From: Deinococcus ruber | Lineage (GTDB): Bacteria; Deinococcota; Deinococci; Deinococcales; Deinococcaceae | Assembly: GCF_014648095.1 (NCBI RefSeq) | Contig: NZ_BMQL01000001.1 | Location: 248,001 to 312,000, forward strand | Direction of reading: 5' to 3' | Length of the DNA: 64,000 nucleotides | Part shown: piece after piece, positions 61,992-64,000 of the stretch | Position numbering within the stretch: position 1 is the stretch's first letter | Layout: each line of letters opens with the position of its first letter | Notes under the pieces: model-generated | The model's input: only the letters and a program-made list of their open reading frames with translations | What the model was told of the DNA's origin: nothing | Databases searched by the model: none | Position numbers and translations under genes: made by a program

Positions 61992-63848
61992 GTGCATTTC
62001 GATGAACTTCCGGTGTTGCCCACGTCTCCCGGCGTCTACATCTTCCGTGGAAAAACAAATGTTCCGATCTATATCGGCAAGGCCAACAACCTTCGCAGCC
62101 GGGTCGGGCAGCATTTCAAGGCGGGCGGTAAGAGCGGCAGATTCACGTCTGAGGCGGTTTCGCTGGAATTCATCACCGCCCGCAACGAGGTCGAGGCGCT
62201 GGTGCTGGAGGCCAACCTCATCAAGCAGCACCGCCCGCATTACAACGTGCTGCTCAAGGACGACAAACATTATCCCTTTTTGAAACTGACCGCCGAGAAA
62301 TTCCCGATGCTGCTGATTACCCGGCGCGTGCTGAAAGACGGCGGCAGCTATTACGGCCCTTACCCCGATGCGGGCGCGGTGCGGCGCGTGAAGAACCTGA
62401 TCGACACGATGTATCCGCTGCGGAAGAATTCCGGCCTGCCGATGCAGCACAAGCCGCGCCCGTGCCTGAACTTCCACATGGGGCGCTGCCTGGGGCCATG
62501 CGTGGACAGGGCCGACGCTACCGAGTATGCCCGCGTGGTGGAAGACGTGAAAGCGCTGCTGGAAGGCCGCGCCGGGGCGGTGGTGGCGGGGCTGAAGGAG
62601 CAGATGAAGGAGGCCGCGCAGAAGCAGGACTTCGAGCAGGCGGGCAGGCTGCGTGACCGCCTCCAGGCCACCGAGAAGCTGTTCGGCACCGAGCAGAGCG
62701 CCCTGCAAATGGGCATGGACGATCTGGACTTTCTGGGGTACGCGCACGCGGGCGAGTTTGCGATGGTGCAGCTCTTCAGAATGCGCGGCGGGCGGGTGGT
62801 GGGCCGCGACAAACGCTTTCTGACCGGGGCCGACGATGAGAACGGCGGCGAGGTGATCGGGGCGTTCGTGAAGGACTATTACACCCAGGCCACCCACGTG
62901 CCGCCCCTGATTCTGCTGCCCACCGAGTACGACGACGCCGCGCTGTGGGGCGAAGTATTGACCCAGCAGGCGGGCCGCAGAGTGGAAATGCGCGTGCCGA
63001 TGCGCGGCGACAAGGTGGAACTGACCGAGATGGCCCAGCGCAACGCTCAGGCGGGCCTGGAATCCGAGTTGCTGCTGCTGGAAAAACGCGGCGACCACCC
63101 CGGCCTGGACGCGCTGCGCGAGGTCTTGAGCCTGCCGGAACGTCCGTGGCGCATCGAGGGCTACGACAACTCCAACCTGTTCGGCACCAACATCGTGTCG
63201 GGCATGGTGGTTTTCGAGGGCGGGCGAGCGCGGCGCGGCGAACACCGCCGCTTCAAGGTCAAGGGCCTCGATCACCCCGACGACTACACGGCCATGAATC
63301 AGACGGTGATGCGGCGCTTTTCCGGCAGCCTGTCAGACAAACTGCCACTTCCCGACCTGCTGCTGATCGACGGTGGGCGCGGGCAGGTGAACGCGGCGCT
63401 CGACGCCCTGAAGGCGCTGGAACTGCATATTCCGCTGATCGGGCTTGCCAAGCGCGAGGAAACCATTATTCTGCCGGGTCGCTACGGAGCGCAGTGGTGG
63501 CTGGAAAGTGGCACCGAAGTGGGCGTGAACCGCGAACTGCTGCTGCCGCACACGCACCCGGCGCTGCGAACACTGATCGGCGTGCGCGACGAGGTGCACA
63601 ACTACGCCATCACGTATCACCGCAAGCTGCGTGGGCAGGATATGTTCAAAAGCATCTTCGACGGGCTGCCGGGCATCGGGCAGAAGCGTCAGGACGCGCT
63701 GCTGGAGAGCTTTACCAGTCTGGAAGAGCTGGGGGCCGCGAGCATACAGGACATCGCGCAGGTGCCGGGCATGAACCTGAGTGCCGCAAAAGCGGTCAAG
63801 GCCTTTCTGGAAACGCGGGCGGCCAACGACGTGCCCACGGAGGCATGA
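61992..63848 (+). CDS. uvrC: Excinuclease ABC subunit C (UvrC)
   Basis: The 618-residue nuclease has the GIY-YIG domain ([18 protein letters not shown], about 14-31). A Cys-containing region ([17 protein letters not shown]) and the UVR helix pair ([15 protein letters not shown]) follow. The RNase H-like C-terminal nuclease has [21 protein letters not shown] and [11 protein letters not shown], and two helix-hairpin-helix motifs close the protein ([13 protein letters not shown] and [12 protein letters not shown]). It makes the 3' and 5' cuts in nucleotide excision repair. GTG 61992 is the start because a TAAACT -10 box (61980-61985) lies six bases before it; leaderless GTG starts are rare but fit. 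The DinB-family gene follows after three bases. Confidence 0.97.
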   Translation: MHFDELPVLPTSPGVYIFRGKTNVPIYIGKANNLRSRVGQHFKAGGKSGRFTSEAVSLEFITARNEVEALVLEANLIKQHRPHYNVLLKDDKHYPFLKLTAEKFPMLLITRRVLKDGGSYYGPYPDAGAVRRVKNLIDTMYPLRKNSGLPMQHKPRPCLNFHMGRCLGPCVDRADATEYARVVEDVKALLEGRAGAVVAGLKEQMKEAAQKQDFEQAGRLRDRLQATEKLFGTEQSALQMGMDDLDFLGYAHAGEFAMVQLFRMRGGRVVGRDKRFLTGADDENGGEVIGAFVKDYYTQATHVPPLILLPTEYDDAALWGEVLTQQAGRRVEMRVPMRGDKVELTEMAQRNAQAGLESELLLLEKRGDHPGLDALREVLSLPERPWRIEGYDNSNLFGTNIVSGMVVFEGGRARRGEHRRFKVKGLDHPDDYTAMNQTVMRRFSGSLSDKLPLPDLLLIDGGRGQVNAALDALKALELHIPLIGLAKREETIILPGRYGAQWWLESGTEVGVNRELLLPHTHPALRTLIGVRDEVHNYAITYHRKLRGQDMFKSIFDGLPGIGQKRQDALLESFTSLEELGAASIQDIAQVPGMNLSAAKAVKAFLETRAANDVPTEA

Positions 63849-63851
63849 AGC

Positions 63852-64000
63852 ATGAATGACGATCTGAGAGGATTTTACCGTCTGGTGCAGGGGTCGCGGG
63901 AACGGGTCTTCGCCTGGGCCGAGAGCCTGCCGCCGCAGGTCTATACCGCCGAACACCCGGAGTTCGCGTATGGCAGCCTCCGCAACATCCAGGCGCATAT
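63852..64000 (+). CDS. DinB family protein, N-terminal part
   Basis: The gene runs off the right edge; 49 codons are visible (MNDDLRGFYRLVQGSRERVFAWAESLPPQVYTAEHPEFAYGSLRNIQAHI). The helix-bundle start and the NIQAHI segment, whose His would be a metal ligand, match DinB/YfiT-like thiol-metal enzymes, which are expanded in Deinococcus. It starts three bases after the uvrC stop and is probably co-transcribed. The domain assignment is likely, but function is unknown. Confidence 0.75.
   Translation, partial: MNDDLRGFYRLVQGSRERVFAWAESLPPQVYTAEHPEFAYGSLRNIQAH

Overview
The window is GC-rich chromosomal DNA that looks like a Deinococcus. Three things point there. The repair and housekeeping set fits the genus (UvrC, a UvrD/PcrA-type helicase, RecO, a DinB-family protein, ScpA, a CCA-adding-type nucleotidyltransferase, TerC, a LysM-NlpC/P60 wall protein). 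Many genes carry a TANNNT -10 box only 5-8 bases before the start codon, the leaderless-mRNA signature known from Deinococcus. Small inverted-repeat elements sit between genes. I see no prophage, complete insertion sequence, rRNA operon or CRISPR array; I cannot name the species.

Layout. 1-5.7 kb: the start of sucC, a HEAGH-motif membrane protein with a small partner, a ParA-type ATPase, recO, a DUF427 protein and a large PRC-barrel protein with a 44-residue membrane peptide upstream. 6-12 kb: a P-loop protein overlapping an enolase-superfamily epimerase, a Tam-like methyltransferase, a wall hydrolase and ispG. 12-17.8 kb: DUF4259, scpA, trpS behind a Trp-rich leader peptide and attenuator, an MFS transporter and a butyrate-kinase-like enzyme. 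18-24.5 kb: an HtrA-type protease, a tRNA nucleotidyltransferase, a dead and a live M50 protease side by side, a PAQR/HlyIII protein, guaB and tRNA-Ala(CGC). 24.6-35.3 kb: a DEAD-box RNA helicase, an HxlR/nitroreductase pair, a GGDEF protein, an orphan Mn/Zn ABC permease, a secreted lectin-like protein, an Fe-S-type Rrf2 regulator and uvrD. 35.4-42.2 kb: metH and metF behind a divergent SAM-type riboswitch, then a GGDEF-EAL protein.

42.9-59.2 kb is the least understood part and the best candidate for a new system. It holds a five-gene cluster (SWIM zinc finger, DUF5691, MoxR AAA+, DUF5682, VWA) matching the E. coli yehL/M/P/Q set. After an antisense phosphodiesterase gene comes a six-gene operon of the STM4011-STM4015 families: two leucine-rich-repeat-like STM4015 paralogues, an ATP-grasp-like STM4014, an alkaline-phosphatase-superfamily STM4013 and two radical SAM enzymes, STM4012 and STM4011. 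A convergent pair follows, encoding a solenoid protein with a DUF6745-like tail and a 98-residue partner. Both STM4015 proteins end in the same five residues, VAISE, which suggests a C-terminal site acted on by the ATP-grasp or radical SAM enzymes. This is inference; no function is established.

59.3-64 kb: an MBL-fold hydrolase, a histidine phosphatase, terC under a yybP-ykoY manganese riboswitch, uvrC and the start of a DinB-family gene. Three RNA-level controls can be read directly: the trpS attenuator, the metH riboswitch and the terC riboswitch.
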